Source: Myxococcus hansupus
Lineage (GTDB): Bacteria; Myxococcota; Myxococcia; Myxococcales; Myxococcaceae
Length of the DNA: 64,000 bases
Direction: 5' to 3'
NCBI RefSeq assembly: GCF_000280925.3
Contig: NZ_CP012109.1
Span: forward strand, 4,608,501 to 4,672,500
Shown one piece after another: positions 26,536 through 35,448 of the stretch. Every line of letters starts with the position of its first letter. Within the stretch, counting starts at the first letter, position 1. The notes under the pieces were generated by a model. It did no database searches, had not been told where the DNA came from, and saw nothing but the letters and a program-made list of their open reading frames with translations. A program made the translations under genes and the position numbers.

Positions 26536-27321
26536 ATGAGCATCCAGGACAAGCCTTTCACCCTCGCCGGAGTGACGTTCAGCTCCCGGCTCATCCTCGG
26601 CACGGGGAAGTATCCCAGCCACGACATCATGAAGCGCTGCCACGAGTCCTCGGGCACGGAGATGGTCACCGTCGCGGTGCGCCGTCTCGACCTGAAGGCC
26701 ACCGGCGAGGCGTCCCTGATGAACTGGATCGACCACAACCGCCTGCGCCTGCTGCCCAACACGGCGCTCTGCTACACGGCGGATGACGCGGTCCGAACCT
26801 GCCGGCTCGCCGAGGAGCTGGGCATGAGCAAGTGGGTGAAGCTCGAGGTCCTCGGCGACGAGAAGACGCTCTATCCCGACGTCGAGGAGACGGTGAAGGC
26901 GGCCCGCGTCCTGGTGAAGGAGGGCTTCACCGTGCTGCCCTACACCAGCGACGACCCCATTACCGCGCGCAAGCTGGAAGACGTGGGCTGCGCGGCCGTC
27001 ATGCCCCTGGGCGCGCCCATTGGCAGTGGCCTGGGCATCCGCAATCCGCACAACATCCGCCTCATCCTGGAGACGGTGAAGATCCCCGTCATCGTCGACG
27101 CGGGCGTGGGCACCGCGTCCGACGCGGCCATCGCCATGGAGCTGGGTGTGGAGGCCGTGCTGATGAACACCGCCATCGCCGGCGCGCAGGACCCGGTGCG
27201 CATGGCCGTGGCCATGAAGAAGGCCGTGGAGGCGGGCCGCGACGCGTATCTGGCCGGCCGCATCCCCCGGAAGGCGTACGGTTCAGCATCCAGCCCGATT
27301 GAAGGACTGGTCGACCCCTGA
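26536..27321 (+). CDS. thiG: Thiazole synthase ThiG
   Basis: This 261-residue TIM-barrel enzyme condenses DXP, dehydroglycine and ThiS thiocarboxylate into thiamine thiazole phosphate. Visible are [10 protein letters not shown] at the start, the Schiff-base Lys in WVKLEVLGD, the phosphate-binding [12 protein letters not shown], and [12 protein letters not shown]. Fourteen bases separate it from thiS, with an AGGAG site. Confidence 0.96.
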   Translation: MSIQDKPFTLAGVTFSSRLILGTGKYPSHDIMKRCHESSGTEMVTVAVRRLDLKATGEASLMNWIDHNRLRLLPNTALCYTADDAVRTCRLAEELGMSKWVKLEVLGDEKTLYPDVEETVKAARVLVKEGFTVLPYTSDDPITARKLEDVGCAAVMPLGAPIGSGLGIRNPHNIRLILETVKIPVIVDAGVGTASDAAIAMELGVEAVLMNTAIAGAQDPVRMAVAMKKAVEAGRDAYLAGRIPRKAYGSASSPIEGLVDP

Positions 27322-27923
27322 CCGCCCTCCCCCGGGTCATCGTCATCACCGACTGGCGCCTGCCTCCCGAACGGTTGAGGTGGGCGCTCACCCGGGCCCT
27401 CGACGTGGGGCCCGAGGTCGCCGTGCAGCACCGCCACCCGGAGGCGACCGGACGCCAGTTCCTCGAACAAGCACGAGCGCTGGCGGCGCTGTGCCAGGCG
27501 CGCGGCAATCCGCTCTTCGTCAACGGACGCGTGGACGTCGCGCTGCTCGTGGGCGCGCACGTGCACCTCCCCGCCCATGGCCCGGCGCCCGAGGATGTCC
27601 GCCCGCTCCTGCCTCCAGGCCGGTGGATCAGCACCGCCATTCATGACGCCACGGAGGCCCGGGGCGCGGCGGGCGCGGACCTCGCCCTCGTCAGCCCTGT
27701 CTTCGCCCCGGGTTCCAAGCCCGGCGACACGCGAATCCCGCTGGGCCCGGAGGGCTTCCGCGCACTGGCCGCGTCCCTGCCCTGCCCCGCGCTGGCCCTG
27801 GGCGGCATCACGCCGGAGCGCGCACGGGCCCTGCCAGACGCGGCGGGCTTCGCGGTCATCTCTGGCGTCCTCGAAGCCGAGGACCCCGCGTTCGCGGTCC
27901 GGGCTATGCTGCGCCCCCTGTGA
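27318..27923 (+). CDS. thiE: Thiamine-phosphate synthase-like protein ThiE/TenI, probable CTG start
   Basis: The expected first strand of ThiE/TenI ([10 protein letters not shown]) is encoded upstream of the first standard start codon, TTG 27375. The frame is closed by TGA at 27300-27302 and offers no ATG, GTG or TTG before 27375. CTG at 27318 overlaps the thiG stop as CTGA and gives 201 residues. Family motifs are [38 protein letters not shown] and [10 protein letters not shown], followed by the terminal phosphate-binding strands. It joins thiazole and pyrimidine phosphates or is the TenI-like isomerase. Confidence 0.85.
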   Translation: MTALPRVIVITDWRLPPERLRWALTRALDVGPEVAVQHRHPEATGRQFLEQARALAALCQARGNPLFVNGRVDVALLVGAHVHLPAHGPAPEDVRPLLPPGRWISTAIHDATEARGAAGADLALVSPVFAPGSKPGDTRIPLGPEGFRALAASLPCPALALGGITPERARALPDAAGFAVISGVLEAEDPAFAVRAMLRPL

Positions 27924-28945
27924 GCCGCCCCAACCCCACCCCGTCCGACCTGCGTCCCCTCGCCATGGGGGAGATGATTGACCGCGCCGCCACGTTCTGG
28001 CGCGCCCACCTGAAGCCGCTCTTCTTGCTGAGCTTTGGCTTCTCGCTGGTGAGCTACATCGCGACCAAGACGGCGCTGGTGGTGGGCCAGCGCGTGGCCC
28101 CGCTGCTCTACATGGCGGACGCGGAGTCGCTCGCGAAGGAGGCCCCGGAGGTCATGCTGCCGCAGGCGGCGGTCACCATCACGCTGTGGACGGGCCTGTT
28201 CCTCGTCCTCCTCTGGGTCTACTGGATGTCCACCCTGGCCGCCGCGCGCTACGTGTTGACGTCCCAGTTGGGTGACCCCGTTCGCCCGGCGGACGCCCTG
28301 CGCAGGGCCTTCTCCCGGCTGGGCACGCTGACGGCGGTCTACCTGCTGTCGCTCGGATGGTCGACGCTGGTGACCTGCGTGCTCATGCTCCCAGGTGGCC
28401 TCCTGGCCATCGCGGGCATCGCCGTGGGCGTCACCTCGGGGTCCAACACCGTGGCGATTGTGCTGGGCGTGCTGGGCGCCCTGCTCGCCGGCCTGGGCAT
28501 GGTGGCCGCGCTGCTCTGGTACATGCTGCGCTTCCTGCTGGTTCCCCCCGTGTTGGCCATGGAGGACCTGGGCGCCTGGGCGACGTTCCGCAGGTCGGGG
28601 CAGCTCCTGTCGGGCCGCGTGGAGCCGGGGTTCCTCGGCCGGGTCATGGTGCGCGCGATGATTCTCTTCACCGTGGTGAGCCTCATCCTCATCTCGGTGC
28701 AGCTCGTCTCCGGCTTGCCCTCGTGGCTGGCGATGCTGCCCTACGGCAACCCGTTCGAGCCGGGAACCATGGCGCGCACGCCGCAGTTGCTGCTGGTGCC
28801 CATGGAGCTGCTGCAGACGGTGGCGCAGTCCGTCTTCTCCCCCATCAACTTCGTCTTCTGTGCGCTCTTCTACCTGGACATGCGCGTGCGCCGCGAAGCC
28901 CTGGACCTGGAGCACCAGCTCGACACGACGCCGCCCGCCGCGTAA
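27920..28945 (+). CDS. Polytopic membrane protein of unknown function
   Basis: This 341-residue protein starts at GTG 27920, overlapping the thiE stop as GTGA. It has about six hydrophobic segments (around residues 35-58, 82-108, 130-160, 170-205, 240-265 and 290-315) and amphipathic loops with RPADALRRAF and TFRRSGQLLSG. This layout resembles the membrane domain of glycerophosphodiester-phosphodiesterase-like proteins (YciC/DUF975 type). It precedes the DUF4129 and DUF4350 genes and probably works with them. Confidence 0.78.
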   Translation: MSRPNPTPSDLRPLAMGEMIDRAATFWRAHLKPLFLLSFGFSLVSYIATKTALVVGQRVAPLLYMADAESLAKEAPEVMLPQAAVTITLWTGLFLVLLWVYWMSTLAAARYVLTSQLGDPVRPADALRRAFSRLGTLTAVYLLSLGWSTLVTCVLMLPGGLLAIAGIAVGVTSGSNTVAIVLGVLGALLAGLGMVAALLWYMLRFLLVPPVLAMEDLGAWATFRRSGQLLSGRVEPGFLGRVMVRAMILFTVVSLILISVQLVSGLPSWLAMLPYGNPFEPGTMARTPQLLLVPMELLQTVAQSVFSPINFVFCALFYLDMRVRREALDLEHQLDTTPPAA

Positions 28946-28966
28946 CGGCGCGCCCAGGACTCCACC

Positions 28967-29860
28967 GTGCCGAGCCTCCCCTTCCTCCTGCTGCTGGCCG
29001 CCCTGCCCTGCGCCGAGCGGGAGGCCACCGTCCAGAACCTGCGGGAGACCGCGGAGCACCGCCCCGCGAAGCTCACCGACGCGGTGAACGCCTTGTCGAC
29101 GCGGTTGGGTGGCATGCCGCTTCCGGCCGCGAAGGACGGCGCCACCGAGCCCGAACGCGCGGAGCAGCTTGCCCGCTTTCTCGAGCAGGCCTGTGACGTC
29201 GAGGCGTTGGCACAAGGCCCCGCCGCCGTCCCCACGCCCCCGAGCGAACCCGAGCGGCTCCAAGCCATCCTCGACCGGCCGGAGTTCGCCCGCGCCCGCG
29301 AGCGTCACGGCGATGCCCTCAAGCGCCTGATGCGGGAAGTCACCACCTGGCTGGAAGGCCTCTTCGAGTCGCGCGAGGCGCAGGGCTTCGCGGTGGCCAC
29401 CCGAGCGGTGATGCTGGGAGTGGCGCTCGCGCTCCTGCTCTGGGGAGCGCTGAAGCTGCGCGCACTGCGTGGGAAGCGCGCCACGAAGACAGCCACCACC
29501 GCGACCCCCGACGCGGCGCCGCTGGTGTTGGCGTCACCAGGCGAGCACCTGCGCCGCGCCCGGGCGGCCCTCACCACCGATGGTCGCGAAGCCATCCGCG
29601 AGGGACTGCTGAGCCTCCTCTCCGCGCTGGAGGAGCGGCGGCTCGCCCGGCCCGACCGCGTCAGGACCAATCGCGAGCTGGCCGCGGAACTGCCGGGACG
29701 CGGTGCGCCCGCGCCGCTGGTGCGCGAGGTGGAGCGGCTGATGGACTGGTACGACCGCGCCTTCTATTCGCTCGCGCCCGTGGCCTCGGATGAAGCGGCC
29801 CGCTTCGTCACCGAGGTGGAGAATCTGAACGGCACCCTCGCCACGGGGAGCGCCCGGTGA
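28967..29860 (+). CDS. DUF4129-domain membrane protein
   Basis: This 297-residue protein has an N-terminal signal/anchor and a central membrane span (about 145-165). The C-terminal DUF4129 region contains RTNRELAAELPG and MDWYDRAFYSLAPV. The GTG start at 28967 is inferred. DUF4129 proteins usually occur with MoxR ATPase, DUF58 and DUF4350 genes in envelope-stress or protease-like clusters. Here DUF4350 follows directly, but no MoxR or DUF58 gene is within the window. Confidence 0.8.
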   Translation: MPSLPFLLLLAALPCAEREATVQNLRETAEHRPAKLTDAVNALSTRLGGMPLPAAKDGATEPERAEQLARFLEQACDVEALAQGPAAVPTPPSEPERLQAILDRPEFARARERHGDALKRLMREVTTWLEGLFESREAQGFAVATRAVMLGVALALLLWGALKLRALRGKRATKTATTATPDAAPLVLASPGEHLRRARAALTTDGREAIREGLLSLLSALEERRLARPDRVRTNRELAAELPGRGAPAPLVREVERLMDWYDRAFYSLAPVASDEAARFVTEVENLNGTLATGSAR

Positions 29861-31032
29861 AGAACGTCCGGACCGTCGCCGTCTTCGGCGTGCTCATCGT
29901 CCTGGCCCTCGCGCTGGGCCTGTTCACGCGCACGGATGCTCCCGACTCACCGGTTCCCACGGTGGAGAACACCGGACCGCAGGGCGCGCGCGCGTTGTAC
30001 CTGTACCTGCGTGAGGGCGGCAAAGCCGTGGACACGCGCCTCACCCCCTTGGAAGGCCTCGCCTCGACCACGCGCACCGTGGTGCTCGCGGCGCCGCAGG
30101 GCCGGCCCGTGACGGAGGACGAGGTCCAGGAGCTGGAGCGCTTCGTCCGAGGCGGTGGCACGCTCGTCTATCTCTCGACGCGGGAGATGGGAAAGCACCA
30201 GCCCGCGCTGGAGGAATGGCTCGCGCTGGAATCCGGAGTGCTGCTGCCCGCGAGTGGCCGGGGCCTGGACTCGTCCCTGACAGACGTGGGCGGCAGCACC
30301 GTGGACGTCTGGCTGCCCGTGGGCCCCCTGCACGGGCTCTCCCACTTGCGCGTCTCGCAGGACCGCGGCCTGCGCATGGTGCATGACGACGCCGTGCCCG
30401 TCGCGGGACTGGGGGGCGCTGTCGCGGTGTGGCGGCGAGCGATGGATTCGGGCGAGGTGTACGTGCTCGCGGGCGCGGACCTCGCGGAGAACCGCCGGCT
30501 GGAGATGCTGGACAACCTGCGCTTCTGGGATGCCCTGGCCGCCCGAGGTCCGCTGAGCTTCGACGAGTACCACCACGAGCCCGCGCCGCCGCCGCCCTTC
30601 GCGCGTGGCATCTGGGTCTTCGTGGCGCAGGTGTTGGCCGTGGGCCTGCTCTACACCGTCTCCCGCGGCACGCGCTTCGGCGCACCCCGGCCGCTGCGCG
30701 TGGAGCGTCACCGGTCCGCGCTGGAGTACGTGCGCAGCATGGGCTGGCTCATGCGCCGCGCGAAGGTCGAAAAGGAGCTCCTGCCCGAGTTGGACCAGGC
30801 CCTGCGGCAGCAGATGCAGGAGCGGCTGGGCATCCCCCTGGCCTTGTCCGACGCGGATGCCGCGCGCCTGTTGGAACAGGATGGCGGCATCCCCGCCTCC
30901 AGCTACCTGGAGGCGAAGGCCGACCTCGAGCGGACCCAGGCGCAGCCCTCCGTCACACCGGCGGACTACGCCCGGGTGGCCCGCGGCTACGCCCACCTGG
31001 AGCGTGCGCTGGCGGGCCGCGACGCCGCTTAG
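29857..31032 (+). CDS. DUF4350-domain membrane protein
   Basis: This 391-residue protein starts at GTG 29857, overlapping the previous stop (GTGA). It has a first membrane span (about 6-23), a Rossmann-like extracytoplasmic domain beginning NTGPQGARALYLYLREGG, and a second span (about 250-270). A soluble tail with FGAPRPLRVERHRSALEYVRSMGWLM follows, typical of DUF4350. Its function is unknown; conserved coupling to DUF4129 suggests one membrane complex. Confidence 0.82.
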   Translation: MKNVRTVAVFGVLIVLALALGLFTRTDAPDSPVPTVENTGPQGARALYLYLREGGKAVDTRLTPLEGLASTTRTVVLAAPQGRPVTEDEVQELERFVRGGGTLVYLSTREMGKHQPALEEWLALESGVLLPASGRGLDSSLTDVGGSTVDVWLPVGPLHGLSHLRVSQDRGLRMVHDDAVPVAGLGGAVAVWRRAMDSGEVYVLAGADLAENRRLEMLDNLRFWDALAARGPLSFDEYHHEPAPPPPFARGIWVFVAQVLAVGLLYTVSRGTRFGAPRPLRVERHRSALEYVRSMGWLMRRAKVEKELLPELDQALRQQMQERLGIPLALSDADAARLLEQDGGIPASSYLEAKADLERTQAQPSVTPADYARVARGYAHLERALAGRDAA

Positions 31033-31044
31033 CCCGGCGCCCCG

Positions 31045-32247
31045 TCAGAGGGCCTTGCCGTCCGCCACGAGCGCGGCGCCCACATGGTGCCGAATCTCAT
31101 CGACGCGGGCGTCCCAGCTCTCGCTGAAGATGCGCTCGGCGCGCTCGCGGTTGGGACCGGGCTTGTTCGCCAGGCACTCGTCCACCTTGCGCACGAAGTC
31201 CTCGGTGTCCTTCGCGATCTTGCAGAGCCCCACCTTGCGGACCTCGGGCAGGTCGGTGGACACCACCGGCAGGCCCGACGCGAGGTACTCGCGCACCTTG
31301 AGCGGGTTCGCGTTCAGCGTCAGCTCGCTGACCTTGAAGGGCATCAGCGCCACGTCGAACGCCTTGCTGTAGCCCGGCAGGTCCGCGTACGGCTTGCGGC
31401 CCAGCATGTGGATGTTCGGCTCGGCCTTCAGCGCGGAGTCGTCACAGTCCGGCGTCGTCTTGCCGATGATGACCACCGAGCCCTCCGGGTGCGCACGGGC
31501 CGTGGCGATGATGGCCTCCTGGTCCACCCAGTCCGCCACCAGACCGAAGAAGCCGATGATGGGCTTGGGCAGCCGCGCGATGTCCTCCGGAATGGGCGTG
31601 GCCGGGTCACACGCTTTCACGAAGTGGGAGAAGTCGGTGCCATGCCGCACCAGCACCGTGCGCGGATTGACGCGGGCCTTGTTCTCACGGAGCCGCTCCG
31701 CCGAGGTGATGCAGAGGTCGGCGCGCTTGAGCAGCCGCTCCTCCAGCTCCGCGATGTGGCGGCCATTGGTGTCGCTGAAGGCGGAGAACTCGTCCACGCA
31801 GTGGTAGATGACGAACTCCTCCCCCAGCGTGCCGGACACCGGCGCGGAGGCGGGCAGGAAGCTCCAGGAGATGGGCTTGTGGAAGCCCAGCTTCTTCATG
31901 GCGCGCAGCACCTGGAGGCGCAGCAACTGCCGGTTGGCGCCGCGCACCAGCTCCGAGCCATAGAAGGGAATCGCCAGCGGCGACAGCACGTGGAGGTTGG
32001 GCTCCACCTCGCGGAGGCCCTCGGTGAAGCGGCCCAGCTTGTTGAAGATGCGCTTCACGTCATGCGCGTTCGCCTTGGGCGCGCGGTTGCCGATGCTGTT
32101 CACCCAGAGGATGCGGTTCTCCCGGGCGAGGATCCGCATGATGTGGACCTTGGACAGCGGGTCCCCATCCCAGTCGTTGGAGAACACCACCAGGTCCCGT
32201 CCCCGCAGCGCCTTGCGCGCGAGGTCCATGTCATCACTGCGCCGCAT
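31045..32247 (-). CDS. exoP: Glycosyltransferase of the spore-coat polysaccharide pathway (ExoP-like)
   Basis: This 400-residue GT-B glycosyltransferase lacks membrane segments. The C-terminal half has the GT4-like nucleotide-sugar region: GFFGLVADWVDQ, MLGRKPYADLPGY, FDVALMPFK and NPLKVREYLASGLPVV. It starts at ATG 32247 behind GGGGGAG and overlaps exoO by 14 bases. Position and order (last of deacetylase, flippase, acetyltransferase, GT, GT) match MXAN_3263/ExoP of M. xanthus, needed for intact spore coat. The symbol rests on that synteny and recalled literature. Confidence 0.85.
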   Translation of the reverse strand: MRRSDDMDLARKALRGRDLVVFSNDWDGDPLSKVHIMRILARENRILWVNSIGNRAPKANAHDVKRIFNKLGRFTEGLREVEPNLHVLSPLAIPFYGSELVRGANRQLLRLQVLRAMKKLGFHKPISWSFLPASAPVSGTLGEEFVIYHCVDEFSAFSDTNGRHIAELEERLLKRADLCITSAERLRENKARVNPRTVLVRHGTDFSHFVKACDPATPIPEDIARLPKPIIGFFGLVADWVDQEAIIATARAHPEGSVVIIGKTTPDCDDSALKAEPNIHMLGRKPYADLPGYSKAFDVALMPFKVSELTLNANPLKVREYLASGLPVVSTDLPEVRKVGLCKIAKDTEDFVRKVDECLANKPGPNRERAERIFSESWDARVDEIRHHVGAALVADGKAL

Positions 32248-33325
32248 GTCTCGTCTCCCCCAGGCCTAAACCTTGTTCGTGTGACGTCTTGATTCCGTTG
32301 TGCGAGCCCAGCTCCGCGTACAGCGAGAGCAGCTCCGGCCCCGCATCCACCTGGGACGCATGCACGGGCCCTGCCGCGATGGCCTCGCGCAGCACCCGCG
32401 CCAGGTCGCTGGCATCCCCCGCCGCGAACACCCGGGTCCCCTCCGGCCGGACGCACACATCACTGGCCACGCAGGGCACGCCCAGCGTCAGGGCCTCGCG
32501 AACGGAGATGGCGTCTCCGTCATGCGTCGTGGGCCGCACGAAGGCGTCGCCTCGCGCGATGAGCCCCAGCGCGGCGGCATGCTCCAGCTCGCCCAGCACT
32601 TCCAGGTGACCCGCGACCCGCGCCTCGCGGACATCGCGGATGAACTCGTCCGAATCCAGCCCCGGACCGAAGAGCGCCAGCCCCACGTCCGGCCACGTCT
32701 GCGCCAGCTCGCGCAAGGCCCGGAACATGAGCGTGCGCCCGTACACGGGCGAGGGATGGTGCGCCATGGTCAGCAGCGTGCGCCTGCGGGTGCGCGCGGT
32801 CTCCACCGCCGCGGGCACCGGTCCAGGCCGGACCTGGGAGGCGCAGAAGGCCGGAAGGACTTCCACCTTCTCCGCCGGCACGCCACAGCCCACCAGCGCG
32901 TCCTTCACCGCCGCGGACACCGCCACCACGCGCGAGTAGCCCGACAGCGCCAGCCGGGCGAAGTTCCGCCGCGCCGCCGACGCGGCGAGGTAGTCCGGCA
33001 GCAGCCCGGAGTGGAGGGTGATGACCCGGGGAGACTTCGCCCCCGGCACCCCGCCCACCATGCCCGCGAGCACCCAGGACTTGGGATTGTTCCCACTGGT
33101 GTGGACATGCACCGTCCACCCGGTGGCGACGTACCGCGCGAGCCGCAGGCCGAACTGAGCGGCGCCTCGAGCCGGGATGACGTCCGGAGCCAGCCGGCCG
33201 CCCTTTCCGATATCGAGCACCTTCACTTCGACCCCACGGCCGCGCAGGAAGCCATGAAGCTGTTGAACATGAACCGCGACGCCACCATGCGGCGGCGGGT
33301 AGTCCCCGACGAGGAGCACGCGCAT
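32234..33325 (-). CDS. exoO: GT4-type glycosyltransferase of the spore-coat pathway (ExoO-like)
   Basis: This 363-residue glycosyltransferase has the N-terminal GDYPPPHGGVAVHV loop of GT4 enzymes. The C-terminal donor site includes LEVLGELEHAAALGLIARGDAFVRPTTHDGDAISVREAL, with the E-x7-E-like Glu. It presumably adds a sugar to the undecaprenyl-linked repeat unit on the cytoplasmic face. It matches MXAN_3262/ExoO by order. It sits 18 bases after the acetyltransferase gene and overlaps exoP. Confidence 0.87.
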   Translation of the reverse strand: MRVLLVGDYPPPHGGVAVHVQQLHGFLRGRGVEVKVLDIGKGGRLAPDVIPARGAAQFGLRLARYVATGWTVHVHTSGNNPKSWVLAGMVGGVPGAKSPRVITLHSGLLPDYLAASAARRNFARLALSGYSRVVAVSAAVKDALVGCGVPAEKVEVLPAFCASQVRPGPVPAAVETARTRRRTLLTMAHHPSPVYGRTLMFRALRELAQTWPDVGLALFGPGLDSDEFIRDVREARVAGHLEVLGELEHAAALGLIARGDAFVRPTTHDGDAISVREALTLGVPCVASDVCVRPEGTRVFAAGDASDLARVLREAIAAGPVHASQVDAGPELLSLYAELGSHNGIKTSHEQGLGLGETRHAAQ

Positions 33326-33343
33326 CGATGTGTCTCCCAGGGC

Positions 33344-33859
33344 CTATTGCCGCAGCGTCGAGGGAGGCACCGACACCAGCGACACGCGGGGCGGAAGCTG
33401 CCCCATCTCACGCTGGTACGTGCCAAGCGGGTCCGGGTCCTGACGAATCACCCGCGCGGGCACACCGGCCACCACCGTGCCCGGCGCCACGTCCTTCACC
33501 ACCACCGCGTTGGCGCCGATGACGGCGAAGTCGCCAATGTGGATGTTGCCCAGAATCTTGGCGCCCGCGCCCATGCGCACGTAGTCACCGATGACCGGCG
33601 CGCCTTCGATGCCCGAGCGCCCGCCAATGGTCACCTGCTGGGAGATGAGGCAGTGGCGCCCGACCTTCGCGGCCTTGTGGATGACCACGCCGATGCCGCC
33701 GTAGCCAAACTGCGTGCCCTCGCCAATCTCCGCGTCCTCGGGGATGTACGAGCTGTGCAGATAGTAGATGGCCTTTCGCAGCACGGCTGGCAGCAGGGGC
33801 ACGCCCCGCTTCTTCAGCTTGTGCGCGAGCCGGTAGAACGTCATCGCGTCGACACCCAT
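33344..33859 (-). CDS. Serine-acetyltransferase-like hexapeptide-repeat transferase
   Basis: This 171-residue protein starts at ATG 33859 behind GGGAGG. The left-handed beta-helix repeats run from AEIGEGTQFGYGG to FAVIGANAVVVKDVAPGTVVAGVPARVI, the CysE/LbH acetyltransferase pattern, including the His of GIGVVIHKAA. It is short for CysE and sits among polysaccharide genes, so it more likely O-acetylates a sugar than serine. It corresponds by position to MXAN_3261 (probably exoN, name not certain). Confidence 0.85.
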   Translation of the reverse strand: MGVDAMTFYRLAHKLKKRGVPLLPAVLRKAIYYLHSSYIPEDAEIGEGTQFGYGGIGVVIHKAAKVGRHCLISQQVTIGGRSGIEGAPVIGDYVRMGAGAKILGNIHIGDFAVIGANAVVVKDVAPGTVVAGVPARVIRQDPDPLGTYQREMGQLPPRVSLVSVPPSTLRQ

Positions 33860-33927
33860 CACGCCTCCCAAACCCCAATTTCCGACCCGCACCAAACTAG
33901 GTACCGCCCCGCAGGGAGGGAAGTGGC

Positions 33928-35448
33928 CTACGCCGCCCTTCGTGCCCGCAGGCCCGCGATCAGGCTGAGCGGCCGGACGCCCGTGAAGTGCAGCACCACC
34001 AGGTAGCCGGTGAAGAACAGCGCCCCGGCCACCGCCAGCGGCAGCGCCCGCCACAGGAAGCCCGTGGGCAGGTCTGCCCAGGCCCCATGGGCCCCGGCGC
34101 GCAGCAGGAACACCGCCGCCGACGCCGCGCACGCCGCCAGCGTGGCCTTGCCCAGCGACTGCCAGGGAATCACGTCCGTCACGCCCAGCTTCCGCGCGGG
34201 GGTGGACAGCGCCGCGGGCACGCGGGCCAGCAGCATGGCCTTGCCCACCACCTCCGCCACCGCCCAGGAGCCGATACCGCCCATCAACCCGAAGTGCTTC
34301 ACGCCCAGCCAGACGAGCGGCACCGTCACCGCGGCCTTCACCGCGTAGGACGCGAAGATGGCGCGCGTCTGCCCGCGGGCGCGCAGCGTTCCGTCCATGG
34401 GAAGGATGGAGAGCACCACGCCCAGCACGCTGATGCGGAACACGGGCACCGCGGGCAGGAACTTCTCGCCGAACATCGCCCCGATGAACTCCGGCGCCGC
34501 CGAGAAGAGGAACGCGGCGAACGGCAGGAAGAAGTAGGCCAGCTTGCCGGCCGCTTCCCGGAAGGCCTCCACGCCCTCCTCCAGACGGCCCTCGCGCTCC
34601 AGCTCGCCCAGGCGCACCATCAGCACCTCGCTGGTGGGCGTATAGAGGAGGTCCACCACCGGGAGCTGGAAACAGCCGACGCGGTAGAGCGCGTACAGCG
34701 CCGGCGCCACCGCGCCCGCCACCGCGTACAGGTGCGCGTTCTGCTGAGGAATGGCCAGCATCATGGCCGCGCCGAAGGGCGCCGCGTAGGAGAGCTGCTC
34801 GCGGAAGCGCTGCGCATCCACCAACGGGCCCGTGGAGCCGCGCAGCGACACCAGCCACGTCGCCAGGTAGCGCAGCCCCGCGAAGGCGGCCACCGCCATC
34901 ATCATTCCGTAGAGCGAGGCCCCCAGCAGCGGCGGCACCACCATCACCGAGGCGCGCACCGCGTCCGACACCAGGTAGACGAGCGCGGACGCCTTCGTGC
35001 GCCCCTGCGACGTCAGCGACACCTCCAGCGGGAAGCTGCCCAGCAGGAAGGCGGTGTACGCGGCCAGCGGGAGCCGGTACTCGGCCAGCGCGGGATTGGA
35101 GAACCAGCCCGCCACGTACCCGAGCAGCGCGTACACGGCCACCGCGCCCACCAGGCCCGCGGCGGACATGAACAGCAACGTCTGCCCCAGGTAGGGCCGC
35201 TTCGCCTCCGCGCGGGGCAGGAAGTAATAGAGGCTCTGCACCACGCCGAACGGCAGGACGTAATAGAGCGTCGTGGCGATGAGGAACAGTTGGTAATACG
35301 TCCCGTAGTCGTCCAGGTTCAGCACCCGGGCGAGCACGAGGGGAATGGACAGCGTCAGCCCGGCGGTGAACAGCCGGGCCAACACCAAGGGGCCGGCGCG
35401 CCCGAGGAACGAGCCCCCGGACGCGGCCGACGTGGTGCTTCCGCTCAC
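33928..35448 (-). CDS. exoM: Wzx-type polysaccharide repeat-unit flippase (ExoM-like)
   Basis: This 506-residue protein has about 12-14 hydrophobic helices from residue 17 to 490, the MATE/MOP-fold pattern of Wzx flippases. It moves undecaprenyl-PP-linked repeat units across the inner membrane. Its GTG/ATG start region overlaps the exoL stop by four bases (ATGA). It corresponds by order to MXAN_3260/ExoM, assigned as the Wzx of the spore-coat pathway in M. xanthus. The polymerase (ExoJ) and export genes lie elsewhere in that species and are not in this window. Confidence 0.88.
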   Translation of the reverse strand: MSGSTTSAASGGSFLGRAGPLVLARLFTAGLTLSIPLVLARVLNLDDYGTYYQLFLIATTLYYVLPFGVVQSLYYFLPRAEAKRPYLGQTLLFMSAAGLVGAVAVYALLGYVAGWFSNPALAEYRLPLAAYTAFLLGSFPLEVSLTSQGRTKASALVYLVSDAVRASVMVVPPLLGASLYGMMMAVAAFAGLRYLATWLVSLRGSTGPLVDAQRFREQLSYAAPFGAAMMLAIPQQNAHLYAVAGAVAPALYALYRVGCFQLPVVDLLYTPTSEVLMVRLGELEREGRLEEGVEAFREAAGKLAYFFLPFAAFLFSAAPEFIGAMFGEKFLPAVPVFRISVLGVVLSILPMDGTLRARGQTRAIFASYAVKAAVTVPLVWLGVKHFGLMGGIGSWAVAEVVGKAMLLARVPAALSTPARKLGVTDVIPWQSLGKATLAACAASAAVFLLRAGAHGAWADLPTGFLWRALPLAVAGALFFTGYLVVLHFTGVRPLSLIAGLRARRAA

